A stretch of DNA of 64,000 bases from Xanthobacteraceae bacterium (GCA_019746355.1 JAIESC010000068.1:115122-179121); one strand, 5' to 3'. Counted from the stretch's first letter, positions 28,066-37,514 are shown. Notes: a model not told the origin generated them from the sequence alone. Translations and numbers: made by a program.

Positions 28066-29367
28066 ATGACACCCGGCGCACGCCTGGCCGCGGCCATCGA
28101 AGTTCTCGCCGACATCGGCGCGCGGCGCAGGCCCGCACCCGACGCGCTGAAAGACTGGGGCCTGTCGCACCGCTTTGCAGGCTCGGGCGACCGCGCCGCG
28201 ATCGCCGGCCTCGTCTATGACGCGCTGCGCCGCAAGGCCTCTTCGGCCTTCGTAATGGGCGACGACAGCCCGCGCAGCACAGCGCTGGGCATGCTCGTTC
28301 GCGAACGCGGCCTTGATGCCGACGCGGTGGCACGGCTGGCCGACGGCGGCCGCTATGCGCCGCCGCAACTGACCGGCGCCGAGCGCGCGAAGCTCGGCGC
28401 GCCGGACGTCTCCGGCGCGCCGCCCCATGTGCGCGGCGACTATCCGGAATGGCTCGATCCTTATCTCGCAAAGGTATTCGGCGAGGAGCGGGCCGAGGAG
28501 GGCGCGGCACTCGCCTCGCGCGCGCCGCTCGACCTGCGCGTCAACGCGCTCAAGGGTGCGCGTGACGAAGCGTTGGCAGAGCTCTCGGATCTCAAGCCCG
28601 AGCCGGCGCGCTGGTCGCCGCACGGAATTCGCATCAAGCTCGCCGCCGATGCGAAGAATCCCGCGGTGCATGCCGAGCGTGCCTACCTCAAGGGCCTCGT
28701 CGAAATCCAGGACGAGGGCTCGCAGCTTGCCGCGCTGCTCGCGGCCGCAAATCCCGGCGAGCAGGTGCTCGACCTTTGCGCCGGCGGCGGCGGCAAGACG
28801 CTCGCGCTGGCCGCGGCGATGCAAAACAAAGGGCAGATTTACGCCACCGACGACGACAAGCGCCGTCTTGCGCCGATCCATGGGCGGCTGGAACGCGCCG
28901 GCGCGCGCAACGTTCAGGTCCGCACGCCGAAGTCCGTGGGCAATGAGCTGGACGATCTTGCCGGCAGGCTTGACCTCGTGCTGATCGACGCGCCGTGCAC
29001 CGGCATCGGCGCGTGGCGGCGCAATCCCGATGCCAAATGGCGGGTGCGCCCGGGCGCGCTCGAGGTCCGCAATAGGGAGCAGGTGGCGGTGCTCGACCGC
29101 GCCGCGGCGCTGGTCAAGCCCGGCGGCCGCATCGCCTACATCACCTGCTCGGTGCTCGACGAGGAGAATGGCGCGCAGGTGCGCGCCTTTGCCGGACGGC
29201 ATCCGGGCTTTTCCATCCAGCCGCCGGCCGAGGTGACGAACGCTCTGGGCGAGCGCGCCTATCTGTTCCGCCGCGCGGTGCTGATATCGGACGAGGGCCT
29301 GCTGATGACGCCGCGGCGCACCGACACCGACGGTTTCTTCGTCAGCATCCTGCGCCGCGCAGCCTGA
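28066..29367 (+). CDS. RsmB/NOP-family RNA (cytosine-5)-methyltransferase
   Basis: A 433-residue SAM-dependent enzyme of the NOL1/NOP2/Sun family. The two characteristic cysteines are in DAPCTGIGAWRRNPDAKWR (motif IV) and YITCSVLDEENG (motif VI). The SAM site is LDLCAGGGGKTLALAA. The N-terminal 150 residues resemble the NusB-like RNA-binding part of RsmB, though no strict assignment to m5C967 of 16S rRNA can be made. It sits between guaB and guaA, as in related Bradyrhizobiaceae. Confidence 0.93.
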   Translation: MTPGARLAAAIEVLADIGARRRPAPDALKDWGLSHRFAGSGDRAAIAGLVYDALRRKASSAFVMGDDSPRSTALGMLVRERGLDADAVARLADGGRYAPPQLTGAERAKLGAPDVSGAPPHVRGDYPEWLDPYLAKVFGEERAEEGAALASRAPLDLRVNALKGARDEALAELSDLKPEPARWSPHGIRIKLAADAKNPAVHAERAYLKGLVEIQDEGSQLAALLAAANPGEQVLDLCAGGGGKTLALAAAMQNKGQIYATDDDKRRLAPIHGRLERAGARNVQVRTPKSVGNELDDLAGRLDLVLIDAPCTGIGAWRRNPDAKWRVRPGALEVRNREQVAVLDRAAALVKPGGRIAYITCSVLDEENGAQVRAFAGRHPGFSIQPPAEVTNALGERAYLFRRAVLISDEGLLMTPRRTDTDGFFVSILRRAA

Positions 29368-29415
29368 CCGCGCGGGGCGGGAACAAACGAGATGGCTTGA
29401 TGCTTATGATTGGCC

Positions 29416-29670
29416 ATGAATACTCGATTTCTCGCCCAGCTCAGGTTAGCGGGGTTTCCGCAACGCAGTCCCGACACAGTTCCGACTTGCGCCGACCTCA
29501 TTGAGGGCTGCGGCGAGGCGCTGCAAAGGGTCGAGTGGAATCGTCCTGCAACCGAATGGACAGCCTACTCCCGCGACGGCTCGGCTTACGCCGGTCAGAC
29601 CCCTGAAGATGCACTGGCCAACCTGTGGCTCGCCACGCATCGGCAATTCGACCGCGAGATCATCCTGTAA
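29416..29670 (+). CDS. Small hypothetical protein
   Basis: An 84-residue soluble protein starting MNTRFLAQLRLAGFPQRSPD. The acidic middle (CADLIEGCGEALQRVEW) and the C-terminus (TPEDALANLWLATHRQFDREI) recall the small phage- and plasmid-type proteins that predict substrate binding sites, but I recognise no family. Start at the ATG 29416; an in-frame TTG lies two codons upstream. Confidence 0.55.
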   Translation: MNTRFLAQLRLAGFPQRSPDTVPTCADLIEGCGEALQRVEWNRPATEWTAYSRDGSAYAGQTPEDALANLWLATHRQFDREIIL

Positions 29671-29836
29671 AAGCCGTGACGCAGCGTCATTCGGTCGTCG
29701 CGAAGGACCTGCCTTCATCGGGCTCGCGTCGGTCAAGCCGTGGTTGCACGTCAATCAGTCCGCGTCCTAGTCTGTTTCGAAAGGCTGGCAACTGCGCATT
29801 TGCCTGCCATCAAAACACGCGCAGGGAGGTGACGCG

Positions 29837-30856
29837 ATGGCTGCTGGGCCAAAGCGACATAGGCCGGGACGACGCGAGGCGGCATGCAACACATTCCGTC
29901 TCATAGCGGCATGTCTGAGCGTGCTTGCCGCTCTCGCGTTGCCGCGAGACGCGCACGCGCAGGGCTATCCCGAACGCACCATCAGCTACGTCGTGCCAAG
30001 CGGCCCCGGCAGCTCGCCGGACATTGTCGGGCGCATCGTCGCGGAAGCGCTTGCCAAGATCCTCGGCCAGCCGGTGGTGGTGATGAACCGCGCCGGGGCA
30101 GGGGGGACGATCGCGGCCGCCGCCGCCGCGAGGGCCACGCCCGACGGCTATACGATCCTTCAGGCGAACGCCAACCTCTCGTTCAGCCAGACGCTTTACA
30201 AGAACCTCGCCTACGACATCGAGAAGGACTTCGTTCTGGTCGGGCGCTTGGCGTCGGGCTTCTACATCGTCGTGGCGCATCCCAAGGTCGGCGTCAAAAC
30301 CCTGAAGGAGCTGATCGAAAAGGCCAGGGCGCAGCCCGGCAAGCTCAACTATGCGTCGGGCGGCGTGGGGGCCGCGACCTTCATCGTCACCGAGGTGCTG
30401 AAGGCGCAGGCGCAGCTCGACATGGTCCACGTCCCCTACAACGGCGGCGGACCGGCGCTCGCCTCGATCCTCTCCGGCGTGACCGACATCTACGGATCGC
30501 CCTACACCACCGCCAAGCCGTTCGTCGACGAGGGCAAGCTTATCGGCCTCGCGGTCTCGTCGGCACAGCGCATCCCCTACATCCCGGACATGCCGACGGT
30601 CGCCGAGACGCTCCCCGGCTACGAGGTGACGACGTGGCATGGGCTGGTGCTTCCGGCCGGTACGCCCCCCGCCATCCGCGACAAGCTGCAGTCCGCGATC
30701 AGCTATGCCGTCAACCTGCCGGAGATGAAAAAGCGGTTTGAGGAGCTTGGCTATGTGGCGATCTCCGAGACGCCGCAGGAGTTTGCCAAATTCCTGCGCG
30801 AGGACGTCGAGAGCATGGCGAGCCTCATCCGGCAGTACAACCTGAGGCCGGAGTGA
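29837..30856 (+). CDS. Bug/TctC-family periplasmic binding protein
   Basis: A 339-residue extracytoplasmic solute receptor of the tripartite tricarboxylate family. A signal peptide ends near RDAHAQ (about residue 42). The mature start YPERTISYVVPSGPGSSPDIVGR and the GAGGTIAAAAAARATPDGYTIL motif are typical. The membrane components TctA and TctB are not adjacent, as is usual for orphan Bug proteins of this kind. The following PanE-like reductase, 31 bases downstream, may be in the same operon, hinting at a carboxylic acid ligand. Confidence 0.92.
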   Translation: MAAGPKRHRPGRREAACNTFRLIAACLSVLAALALPRDAHAQGYPERTISYVVPSGPGSSPDIVGRIVAEALAKILGQPVVVMNRAGAGGTIAAAAAARATPDGYTILQANANLSFSQTLYKNLAYDIEKDFVLVGRLASGFYIVVAHPKVGVKTLKELIEKARAQPGKLNYASGGVGAATFIVTEVLKAQAQLDMVHVPYNGGGPALASILSGVTDIYGSPYTTAKPFVDEGKLIGLAVSSAQRIPYIPDMPTVAETLPGYEVTTWHGLVLPAGTPPAIRDKLQSAISYAVNLPEMKKRFEELGYVAISETPQEFAKFLREDVESMASLIRQYNLRPE

Positions 30857-30887
30857 CGCGTCCGCGGCGTTCAATCCTGGAAATCTC

Positions 30888-31919
30888 ATGAGCCAGAAAA
30901 TCGCAGTCCTCGGCACCGGCGCGAACGGAAGCTGCGTCGCAGCCGACCTCGCCAACGCCGGCCTCGACGTCGTGGTGATCGACCAATGGCCCGCCCATGT
31001 CGAGGCGATGCGGGCCAACGGCGTGCACGTGACGCTGCGGCAGGGCGAGATCCGCGCCAAGGTGCGGGCCTATCACCTGTGCGAGCTCGCCTCGATGCGC
31101 CAGGTGTTCGACGTCGTGTTCCTGGTGACCAAGGCCTACGACACGCGCTGGCATGCCGAGCTGATCAAGCCCTATCTCGCGCCGGACGGATTTCTGGTCG
31201 GCCTGCAGAACGCGATGACGGCGGGCGTGATCGCCGACGTGGTCGGCCATGCCCGGACGCTCGGCTGCGTGCCCGAGCTGTCGTCCTATTGCTTCGTGCC
31301 GGGCGAGATCAAGCGCAACACCGCGCCCGACCGGACCTGGTTCGCGCTCGGCAGCTTTCATCCCTCCACCGCCGGCCGCGTCGAGGAGGTCGCCGCGATC
31401 CTCCGTCACGCCGGCAAGGTGGAAATCTCGTCGCACATTCTCGCGGCGAAATACATGAAGCTCGTGCTGAACTCGATGACGCTTGGCACCATCGCCATGA
31501 CCGGCGGCGAGCTGTCGGACAGGCAGCCCGAGGGCATGCAGGAGCTGATGATGCAGCTCGGCTCGGAGGCACTTCGGGTCGGTGAGGCGCTGGGCCACCC
31601 GGTCGTGCCGATCTTTGGGCTGACGCAGGCCGAGATCGAAGGCTCGAACAATCTGCTGATGAAGCTCGTCGACAAGGTCAACCACGACATCGGTCCGGGG
31701 CGTGGCGCCAACACCACCTTGCAGGACCACATGAAGGGAAGGCTGAGCGAGATCGACCTGATCAACGGCTACGTCGTCGAGGAGGGCCGCAAACGCGGTA
31801 TCCCGACACCGGCCAACGAAACGCTGATCGAGATGACGCGTCGCATCCACGCCGGCGAATTGAAGCCCGACCCGTCCAATCTCCCGATCGCGTTGCAACT
31901 GCTGCGATCGAAGACCTAA
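30888..31919 (+). CDS. Ketopantoate reductase-family (PanE/ApbA) dehydrogenase
   Basis: A 343-residue NAD(P)H-dependent reductase. The nucleotide site is IAVLGTGANGSCVAADLANAG (residues 4-24, GxGxxG). The C-terminal helical domain has the conserved GRGANTTLQDHMKGRLSEID pattern, with the family K-x-R-x-E-I-D-x-N region (seen here as RLSEIDLINGY). Rhizobiales have many paralogues of this family with 2-oxoacid substrates other than ketopantoate, so a vitamin B5 role should not be assumed. It follows a Bug binding protein. Confidence 0.9.
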   Translation: MSQKIAVLGTGANGSCVAADLANAGLDVVVIDQWPAHVEAMRANGVHVTLRQGEIRAKVRAYHLCELASMRQVFDVVFLVTKAYDTRWHAELIKPYLAPDGFLVGLQNAMTAGVIADVVGHARTLGCVPELSSYCFVPGEIKRNTAPDRTWFALGSFHPSTAGRVEEVAAILRHAGKVEISSHILAAKYMKLVLNSMTLGTIAMTGGELSDRQPEGMQELMMQLGSEALRVGEALGHPVVPIFGLTQAEIEGSNNLLMKLVDKVNHDIGPGRGANTTLQDHMKGRLSEIDLINGYVVEEGRKRGIPTPANETLIEMTRRIHAGELKPDPSNLPIALQLLRSKT

Positions 31920-31989
31920 GATAACGCGCCATCTCGTTGTCTGCCTTGCGGCTTCCGGTGTTGAAGTTTGGTGACGATGGAGAAAGCCC

Positions 31990-32259
31990 ATGCCGTGGCG
32001 AAAAGTGTTGCTCGCAATGTCTGCGGCGGCCGTCGTCGCCGTCACCTTCGCATCCACCGACGCAGAGGCCCGCCGGCGCGGGGCGCGCTCGATGAGCCCT
32101 GACTATTACGACCGCTACTATTGTGGGCGGCTGCCGGCCTACGGCTACGATGGTTGCGGTCGTCCGGAGTTCAGCTATGGCCCGGACTCCTGCTGGCTGC
32201 GCGTGATCGCAAATACGCGGGAGGGGCCGATCCCTCGTCCGGTGTACATCTGCGGCTGA
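31990..32259 (+). CDS. Small exported Tyr/Cys-rich protein
   Basis: An 89-residue protein with a signal peptide (MPWRKVLLAMSAAAVVAVTF, cleavage near TDAEA). The mature part has four cysteines (YYCGRLPAYGYDGCG, DSCWLRV, VYICG) and many tyrosines, compatible with a disulfide-bonded periplasmic or envelope protein. I recognise no named family, though similar short exported proteins are common in Bradyrhizobiaceae. Confidence 0.65.
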   Translation: MPWRKVLLAMSAAAVVAVTFASTDAEARRRGARSMSPDYYDRYYCGRLPAYGYDGCGRPEFSYGPDSCWLRVIANTREGPIPRPVYICG

Positions 32260-32322
32260 CTGGCGGTTTTGCCCGGCGCGCCTGCAAGCCTGTTGAGGCG
32301 CGCAGCGTAAGCGCGAATTTGC

Positions 32323-32338
32323 GAGGCCGTTCGGCCTC
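32323..32338. terminator. Hairpin between convergent genes
   Basis: GAGGCC (32323-32328), a four-base GTTC loop and GGCCTC (32333-32338) lie just before the stop of the minus-strand coiled-coil gene and downstream of the plus-strand exported protein. It probably serves as a shared weak terminator; there is no T-run. Confidence 0.4.
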
Positions 32339-32530
32339 TCAATCGCGCTTGGTGGTGCCGGCGGATCGCTGATCCCGTTCGAGGCGGCGGTTTTCCGCCC
32401 TCAAGCGCTGTGTTTCCTTTTCGAGCGCGTCAATCTGCTCGTCGAGCCGGGATATCCTCGTCTTGGGTGAATCGCTGCCGCGCAACTTTTCGAGCGCCTT
32501 GCCAACGTCGAGCTTGGTCGTTTCGGCCAT
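32339..32530 (-). CDS. Small coiled-coil protein
   Basis: A 63-residue, highly charged protein (MAETTKLDVGKALEKLRGSD...) whose second half has clear heptads (ISRLDEQIDALEKETQRLRA) typical of a short dimeric coiled coil. The start at 32530 has GAGGGA upstream. It is too short to assign a role; a regulatory or structural partner-binding function is possible. Confidence 0.6.
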   Translation of the reverse strand: MAETTKLDVGKALEKLRGSDSPKTRISRLDEQIDALEKETQRLRAENRRLERDQRSAGTTKRD

Positions 32531-32741
32531 GGGAAATCCCTCGTGATGATTTCCGGGCGCACATGATGCGCCCGGGCTGGGCTCTTTACCATTGGTCCAA
32601 GGTCCAACCTCGTTTGCCTCCCGCTTGCGCGGTGAGGGGCATCTGTCCGACACTCGCCGCCAAGGAAGGCCAGCCCGTTGCGACGCCGGGCCGTCCCCGG
32701 CGGTGAAACGGGCGAGGCGCTTTCGCATCAGGGAGGCGAGC

Positions 32742-34046
32742 ATGTCAGTTTCAACGTCGGTCCGGCGCGGATTGCTTGTGGCCGGAGGCTTCGCGTATCT
32801 CGCCGCGGCGGTGTTGCCGCTTGCGGCGCAGCAGCAGGCACCTGCTCCGTCCGGCGCAAATATACCGCCGATGTCCCAGGGCCGGCCGGGCTTCAGCCCG
32901 ATCGACCAGACCAAGGTCGAGCGGAGCAAGCAGGATTTCAACCTCAAGGGTCATCCGGTCCCACCGGTTGCCACGGCGGTCGACAAGCTCCCGGTCGACA
33001 AGATCAAGCTGCCGGCAGGCTTCAAGGCCGAAGTCTGGTCGAGCGGCCATCCGGGCGCGCGCACCATGGTGATGGGCGACAAGGGCACCATGTTCATGGG
33101 CTCGCGGATCATCGGGCGCGTCTATGCCATCACTGACAAGGGCGGCAAGCGCGAGCCCAAGGTTCTGATCCAGGGCCTGACGCAGCCGAACGGCCTCGCC
33201 TTCAAGGACGGCTCGCTCTACGTGTTCGCGATCAACAAGGTCTATCGCTACGACAAGATCGAGGACAATCTCGACAAGCTCCCTGAGCCGGTGGAGCTGA
33301 CCCAGGCCTATAATCTGCCCGACACCGTCCACCACAATTGGAAATACGTGGCGTTCGGTCCGGACGGAAAGATGTATGTGCAGGTCGGCGCGAACTGCAA
33401 CGTCTGCGAGATCAATCCCGGCACCCACGGCCAGATTCGCCGCTACAACGCCGACGGCAGCGGCATGGAGATCGTCGCGCGCGGTGTCCGCAACACGGTC
33501 GGGTTCGACTGGCATCCGGTAACCAAGGAATTATGGTTCACCGACAACGGCCGCGACTGGGCTGGCAACGAAGGACCGCAGGACGAGCTCAATCGCATCG
33601 CCAAGGGCAACGAAGGCGCGGACTTCGGCTTCCCGTACTGCCACGCCAACCGCATTGCCGATCCGGATGTCAGGAAGCCCAATCCGTGCGCGGGCGTGAC
33701 ATTGCCGGCGGCGCTGACCGGGCCGCATTCGGCAGGCCTCGGCATCAAGTTCTACACCGGCGACATGTTCCCGAAGTCCTACAGGAACGTCGCCTTCATC
33801 GCCCGCCACGGCTCGTGGAATCGCGAGAAGAAGTTCGGCTATGACGTGGCGATCGCCCGCATCTCCGGCGGCAAGGCGAAGATCGAGCCGTTCCTGACCG
33901 GGCTTCTCAACGAGGAGAAGAACGAGTTCTACGGCCGTCCGTCCTACGTCTTGCAGATGAAGGATGGCTCGCTGCTGGTGTCTGACGAGAACAATGGCGC
34001 GGTCTACCGCATCAGCTACGGCGATCCGAAAACCGCCGCGAGGTAG
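32742..34046 (+). CDS. Exported PQQ-dependent sugar (sorbosone) dehydrogenase-like beta-propeller
   Basis: A 434-residue periplasmic protein of the soluble glucose/sorbosone dehydrogenase family. A signal peptide (residues 1-29, ending LAAQQ) precedes a six-bladed propeller. Family marks are LTQPNGLAFKDGSLYVF, VRNTVGFDWHPVTKELWFTDNGRDW and FIARHGSWNREKKFGYDV. Members oxidise sugars or sugar-like alcohols using PQQ and pass electrons to a cytochrome. RBS GGGAGG at 32731-32736. An efficient terminator follows at 34076-34103. Confidence 0.88.
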   Translation: MSVSTSVRRGLLVAGGFAYLAAAVLPLAAQQQAPAPSGANIPPMSQGRPGFSPIDQTKVERSKQDFNLKGHPVPPVATAVDKLPVDKIKLPAGFKAEVWSSGHPGARTMVMGDKGTMFMGSRIIGRVYAITDKGGKREPKVLIQGLTQPNGLAFKDGSLYVFAINKVYRYDKIEDNLDKLPEPVELTQAYNLPDTVHHNWKYVAFGPDGKMYVQVGANCNVCEINPGTHGQIRRYNADGSGMEIVARGVRNTVGFDWHPVTKELWFTDNGRDWAGNEGPQDELNRIAKGNEGADFGFPYCHANRIADPDVRKPNPCAGVTLPAALTGPHSAGLGIKFYTGDMFPKSYRNVAFIARHGSWNREKKFGYDVAIARISGGKAKIEPFLTGLLNEEKNEFYGRPSYVLQMKDGSLLVSDENNGAVYRISYGDPKTAAR

Positions 34047-34075
34047 GTCCTCGCGCGACGGACGCGAAACGCGGG

Positions 34076-34103
34076 CGGCCGCAAGCCTTGGGGCTTGCGG
34101 CCG
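34076..34103 (+). terminator. Rho-independent-type terminator hairpin
   Basis: A perfect 12-bp stem (CGGCCGCAAGCC at 34076-34087 with its complement at 34092-34103) and a TTGG loop, followed by TTT, 30 bases after the sugar dehydrogenase stop. Confidence 0.75.
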
Positions 34104-34214
34104 TTTCCGCTGAGGCGAGGGCGGTCCCGAACCAGCCGTGGATTGGGCACAAAATAGTCGCGAAGTTCCTGTGGCCTTGATGCCCGGGCGACGTGCCAGC
34201 CATGGGGATCTGGG

Positions 34215-34637
34215 ATGGTTTGGACCAAGCTTGCGACAGCTCGCATTTGCGGCGGGCTCTTGGCCTGTGCTGCCGGTGCCGCGCTTTACATCAGTCATCA
34301 GGCGACGACGGCGGCCGAGGCGGCCTGCCATGGCCTGCGCAACTCGATCCTTTCGACGTTGGCGCAAAACGTCGATGCCAGGGTGAAGAGCGCCCGGGTT
34401 TACAAGGACCTGACCGAGTTTGAGCGGTCCTGCGCGCTCCGCGATCCGGACGCGAAGGCGGTCTATTCGGCCGTGGACCGGACCATCCTGTTCACCGGCC
34501 GGTCGGACGCCGAGGCCGCCCCGTCCCGGCCGGTGCGCTTCGCGCCGCCGCCTCCGGGCTTCGAGCGCCGCGGGCCGGGCGTCTGGCTGCCGCCTCCGCC
34601 GCCGGAGGAGTTCAGAAGGCGCCCGTTCGGCACTTAA
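34215..34637 (+). CDS. Hypothetical protein with signal anchor and Pro-rich tail
   Basis: A 140-residue protein. An N-terminal hydrophobic segment (about residues 10-28, GLLACAAGAALYI) could be a signal peptide or anchor. The middle is predicted soluble (LTEFERSCALRDPDAKAVYS) and the C-terminus is proline-rich (FAPPPPGFERRGPG, LPPPPPEEF). No recognised family. It lies between the sugar dehydrogenase terminator and guaA and probably has its own promoter. Confidence 0.6.
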   Translation: MVWTKLATARICGGLLACAAGAALYISHQATTAAEAACHGLRNSILSTLAQNVDARVKSARVYKDLTEFERSCALRDPDAKAVYSAVDRTILFTGRSDAEAAPSRPVRFAPPPPGFERRGPGVWLPPPPPEEFRRRPFGT

Positions 34638-34854
34638 AGACCGTGGGACAGGTGTGGAAAATGGCGGGAATCGCGCCCCGCCACCCTCACGCTCGGGGGT
34701 GCGGACCGCTATCTAATCGGGGGCCGGTACACCTCCTGACAGGATCGTTCCCGCCTTGACCCAGACATCCGCAGCCGCCAAAACCCCGTCCAAAATGACG
34801 TCCGGGTCAGCCCCGGCGGATTCCGCCGCCCGATCCGGCGAGATGGCGGCGCAG

Positions 34855-36417
34855 ATGTCCGAGCAAACCTCGCACGACAAGGTTCTCATCGTCGATTTCG
34901 GCTCGCAGGTGACCCAGCTCATCGCGCGGCGGGTGCGCGAGGAGAAGGTCTATTGCGAGATCGTGCCGTTCCAGAAGGCGGCCGAGGCGTTTCTTTCGAT
35001 GAAGCCCAAGGCCGTGATCCTCTCCGGCGGGCCGGCCTCCGTGCTCGACAAGGACGCGCCGCTCGCGCCGAAGGGGTTGTTCGAGGCGGGCGTGCCGGTG
35101 CTCGGCATCTGCTACGGCGAGCAGGCCATGGCGCGTCAGCTCGGCGGCGAGGTCGAGGGCGGCCACCACCGCGAGTTTGGCCGCGCCGAGGTGCTGGTCA
35201 CCGAGGACACGCCGCTGTTCGAGGGCGTCTGGAAGAAGGGCGAGAAATATCCGGTCTGGATGAGCCACGGCGACCGGGTGACGCGGCTGCCGCCGGGCTT
35301 CCGCGTGGTCGGCACCTCGCCGAACGCGCCGATCGCCATGATCGCCGACGAGAAGCGCCGCTTCTACGCCACGCAATTCCACCTCGAGGTGATGCACACG
35401 CCGCAGGGCGCGCAGCTCTTACGCAACTTCGTGCGCAAGATCGCGCAGTGCCGCGGCGACTGGACCATGCGCGCCTTCCGCGAGGAGGCGATTGAGAAGA
35501 TCAGGGCGCAGGTCGGCAAGGGCAGGGTGATCTGCGGCCTGTCCGGCGGCGTCGACAGCGCGGTTGCCGCGGTGCTCATCCACGAGGCGATCGGCGATCA
35601 GCTCACCTGCGTGTTCGTCGATCATGGGCTCCTTCGCCTCAACGAAGGCAAGACCGTCGTCGACCTGTTCCGCGGCCACTACAACATCCCGCTGGTGCAT
35701 GTGGATGCGTCGAGGGAGTTCCTCGGCGCGCTCGCCGGCACCACCGATCCGGAAGTCAAGCGCAAGACCATCGGCAAGCTGTTCATCGACGTGTTCGAGG
35801 CCGAAGCGAAGAAAATCGGCGGCGCGGATTTCCTGGCGCAAGGCACGCTCTATCCCGACGTGATCGAGAGCGTGTCGTTCACCGGCGGGCCGTCGGTGAC
35901 GATCAAGTCGCACCACAATGTCGGCGGCTTGCCCGCGCGCATGAACATGAAGCTCGTCGAGCCGCTGCGCGAGCTGTTCAAGGACGAGGTGCGCGCGCTC
36001 GGCCGCGAGCTCGGCCTGCCCGATGTGTTCGTCGGCCGGCATCCGTTCCCGGGCCCGGGGCTCGCGATCCGCTGCCCGGGCGAGATCACGGCGGAGAAGC
36101 TCGACATCCTGCGGCTCGCCGACGCGATCTACATCGACGAGATCCGCAAGGCCGGGCTCTACGACGACATCTGGCAGGCCTTCGCGGTGATCCTGCCGGT
36201 CAAGACCGTCGGCGTGATGGGCGACGGCCGCACCTATGATTTCGTCGTGGGCTTGCGCGCGGTCACCTCGACCGACGGCATGACCGCGGACTTCTATCCG
36301 TTCGACATGAAGTTCATCGGCCAGGTGGCGACGCGCATCATCAACGAGGTGAAGGGCGTCAACCGGGTGGTCTATGACGTGACGAGCAAGCCGCCCGGCA
36401 CGATCGAGTGGGAGTAG
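34855..36417 (+). CDS. guaA: GMP synthase (glutamine-hydrolysing)
   Basis: A 520-residue enzyme that converts XMP, ATP and glutamine to GMP. The class I amidotransferase domain has catalytic C86 (GICYGEQ), with a histidine in QFHLEVMHT. The ATP pyrophosphatase P-loop is [12 protein letters not shown]. The C-terminal dimerisation domain ends in PGTIEWE. I prefer the start at 34855 ([16 protein letters not shown]), which gives the normal family length. The frame stays open upstream to TTG 34756. The last 13 coding bases (36403-36415) are repeated at 42326-42338, consistent with use of this 3' end as an attachment site. Island insertion kept the coding end intact. Confidence 0.97.
   Translation: MSEQTSHDKVLIVDFGSQVTQLIARRVREEKVYCEIVPFQKAAEAFLSMKPKAVILSGGPASVLDKDAPLAPKGLFEAGVPVLGICYGEQAMARQLGGEVEGGHHREFGRAEVLVTEDTPLFEGVWKKGEKYPVWMSHGDRVTRLPPGFRVVGTSPNAPIAMIADEKRRFYATQFHLEVMHTPQGAQLLRNFVRKIAQCRGDWTMRAFREEAIEKIRAQVGKGRVICGLSGGVDSAVAAVLIHEAIGDQLTCVFVDHGLLRLNEGKTVVDLFRGHYNIPLVHVDASREFLGALAGTTDPEVKRKTIGKLFIDVFEAEAKKIGGADFLAQGTLYPDVIESVSFTGGPSVTIKSHHNVGGLPARMNMKLVEPLRELFKDEVRALGRELGLPDVFVGRHPFPGPGLAIRCPGEITAEKLDILRLADAIYIDEIRKAGLYDDIWQAFAVILPVKTVGVMGDGRTYDFVVGLRAVTSTDGMTADFYPFDMKFIGQVATRIINEVKGVNRVVYDVTSKPPGTIEWE
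36403..36415 (+). repeat. Left attachment-like repeat, guaA 3' end
   Basis: ATCGAGTGGGAGT, the last codons of guaA before its TAG. Partner of 42326-42338. Confidence 0.55.
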
Positions 36418-36567
36418 AGGGAAATCGGCGGCAATAGCGCAGGCTTCGTGGCAATGCTCGTCATGGCGTGGTCTCCGGTCGGCGCTTCAACGCCGGATGA
36501 TTCGAGGTTGATCACCTCGGGACTACGCCACCCGCAATTCCTACCAATCCCGCGACAGCACCGTCAT

Positions 36568-37020
36568 TCAAGGTCCGCTGGACTGTGCGAAGCCTGCTCC
36601 TTCATCGTGCTGGGGTGTCAATCGCTGCTTGCGTTGAGAGTTCGATAATCCCTCGATGATCGGGCAGTCGGGACGGCTATCGCCTTGGCAGCTGCGGACA
36701 AGATGGCGAAGCGTGTCGCGCAACTCCGTGAACTCCACCAGCTTGCGGTCGATCTCAGCGAGCTTTGTCTTGGCCAGCGCCTTTACATCGGCGCTCTCGC
36801 GCTCCTTGTCGTTATAGAGCGAAAGCAGTTGTCGGCATTCCTCGACCGAAAAGCCAAGGCGGCGCGAGCGTTGGATGAAGCGCATGCGATGGACGTCAGC
36901 TATCGAATAGTCGCGATAGCCGTTGCTGGCGCGGTCAGCCGTCAGCAGGCCGATATCCTCGTAATAACGAATGGTCTTGGCCGGCAGTCCCGATTTTTCT
37001 GATGCAGCGCCAATATTCAT
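36568..37020 (-). CDS. MerR-family metal-sensing regulator, CueR/GolS-like
   Basis: A 150-residue transcription activator of the monovalent-metal branch of the MerR family. The winged-helix DNA-binding domain (MNIGAASEKSGLPAKTIRYYE...NGYRDY) is at the N-terminus. The dimerisation helix is followed by the metal-binding loop with cysteines C111 and C119 (SCQGDSRPDCPI), and S77 (RESADVK) is the +1-ion signature. The proline two residues before the second cysteine is at the position reported as important for gold selectivity in Salmonella GolS, but it also occurs in rhizobial CueR/HmrR, so copper, silver and gold are all possible. Its promoter (37049-37079) has a MerR-type operator identical to that of the RND operon. 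Confidence 0.9.
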   Translation of the reverse strand: MNIGAASEKSGLPAKTIRYYEDIGLLTADRASNGYRDYSIADVHRMRFIQRSRRLGFSVEECRQLLSLYNDKERESADVKALAKTKLAEIDRKLVEFTELRDTLRHLVRSCQGDSRPDCPIIEGLSNSQRKQRLTPQHDEGAGFAQSSGP

Positions 37021-37048
37021 CTGGCTGTCCCTAGAGTGAGTTGGACAT

Positions 37049-37079
37049 CAGATAGCGCTTCCAGTCACTGGAAGGTCAA
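37049..37079 (-). promoter_or_regulatory. MerR-type promoter of the regulator gene, with operator palindrome
   Basis: On the minus strand -35 TTGACC (37079-37074) and -10 TATCTG (37054-37049) are 19 bases apart, the over-long spacer typical of MerR-activated promoters. The spacer holds the palindrome CTTCCAGTCACTGGAAG (37058-37074). The TSS would fall about 22 bases before the start codon, with AGGGA as RBS. The arrangement predicts autoregulation. Confidence 0.85.
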
Positions 37080-37282
37080 GTGCCTTTGTTCGCCAGCAAG
37101 CAGACGCTGCTCCTGCAATCCCATGTGCGAGTGCATCAAGAATGTGCCGGGACGAGCGACCGGAAAGTGGCGGGCTATCCCCGGCCACCGTCAGCGCCGC
37201 GCAATAACGACCGATTTCCGGCGGGCGGAGCTTCAACTCCGCCCCCAGCGCAGCATGCTCTCGAGCTCCGCAGGGCAGGGCC

Positions 37283-37414
37283 ATGACGACAGGTAAAAGA
37301 GAGATGGTCGAGCTTGATGAGCCAGTGGAACTGGCCGAGTACAACAAAGACTGGCCTCACGTATTCAGGCCAGAGGCGCAGCGAAATTTCATCCACTCTG
37401 GACTTCGATTATAG
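37283..37414 (+). pseudogene. Remnant of a GrpB-family protein (N-terminal fragment)
   Basis: A 43-codon frame starting at ATG 37283. EPVELAEYNKDWPHVF matches the start of GrpB (UPF0157) nucleotidyltransferase-like proteins, which begin with the pattern VELVPYDPxWPxxFE. It stops at 37414 after about 43 residues against about 170 in the family, and no continuation is seen. It lies between the regulator and the pump genes in the putative island. The rest of the gap 37080-37282 shows no gene. Confidence 0.5.
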
Positions 37415-37474
37415 CGCGTCATGACAAGGTTCAGAAACCAGATGGACACTTGAAATGCTGCCTGTTTGATGTTG

Positions 37475-37508
37475 TGGGCGGGCAGGCTTGAGGCCTGCCC
37501 GCCCCACA
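37475..37508 (-). terminator. Terminator hairpin after the RND operon
   Basis: A very stable, nearly perfect hairpin (GTGGGCGGGCAGGC at 37475-37488 with GCCTGCCCGCCC at 37494-37505) lies a few bases after the pump gene stop on the minus strand. There is no T-run, so termination may need Rho, but the stem could also stabilise the transcript end. Confidence 0.5.
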
Positions 37509-37514
37509 TGCTCG

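Noticed and set aside
27977..29202. Long open frames on the minus strand opposite the RsmB-like gene
   Set aside because: Arg/Ala-rich shadow frames. The plus strand carries complete catalytic motifs.
36418..36567. tRNA or integrase next to guaA
   Set aside because: No cloverleaf or recombinase motif is seen in this 150-base gap.
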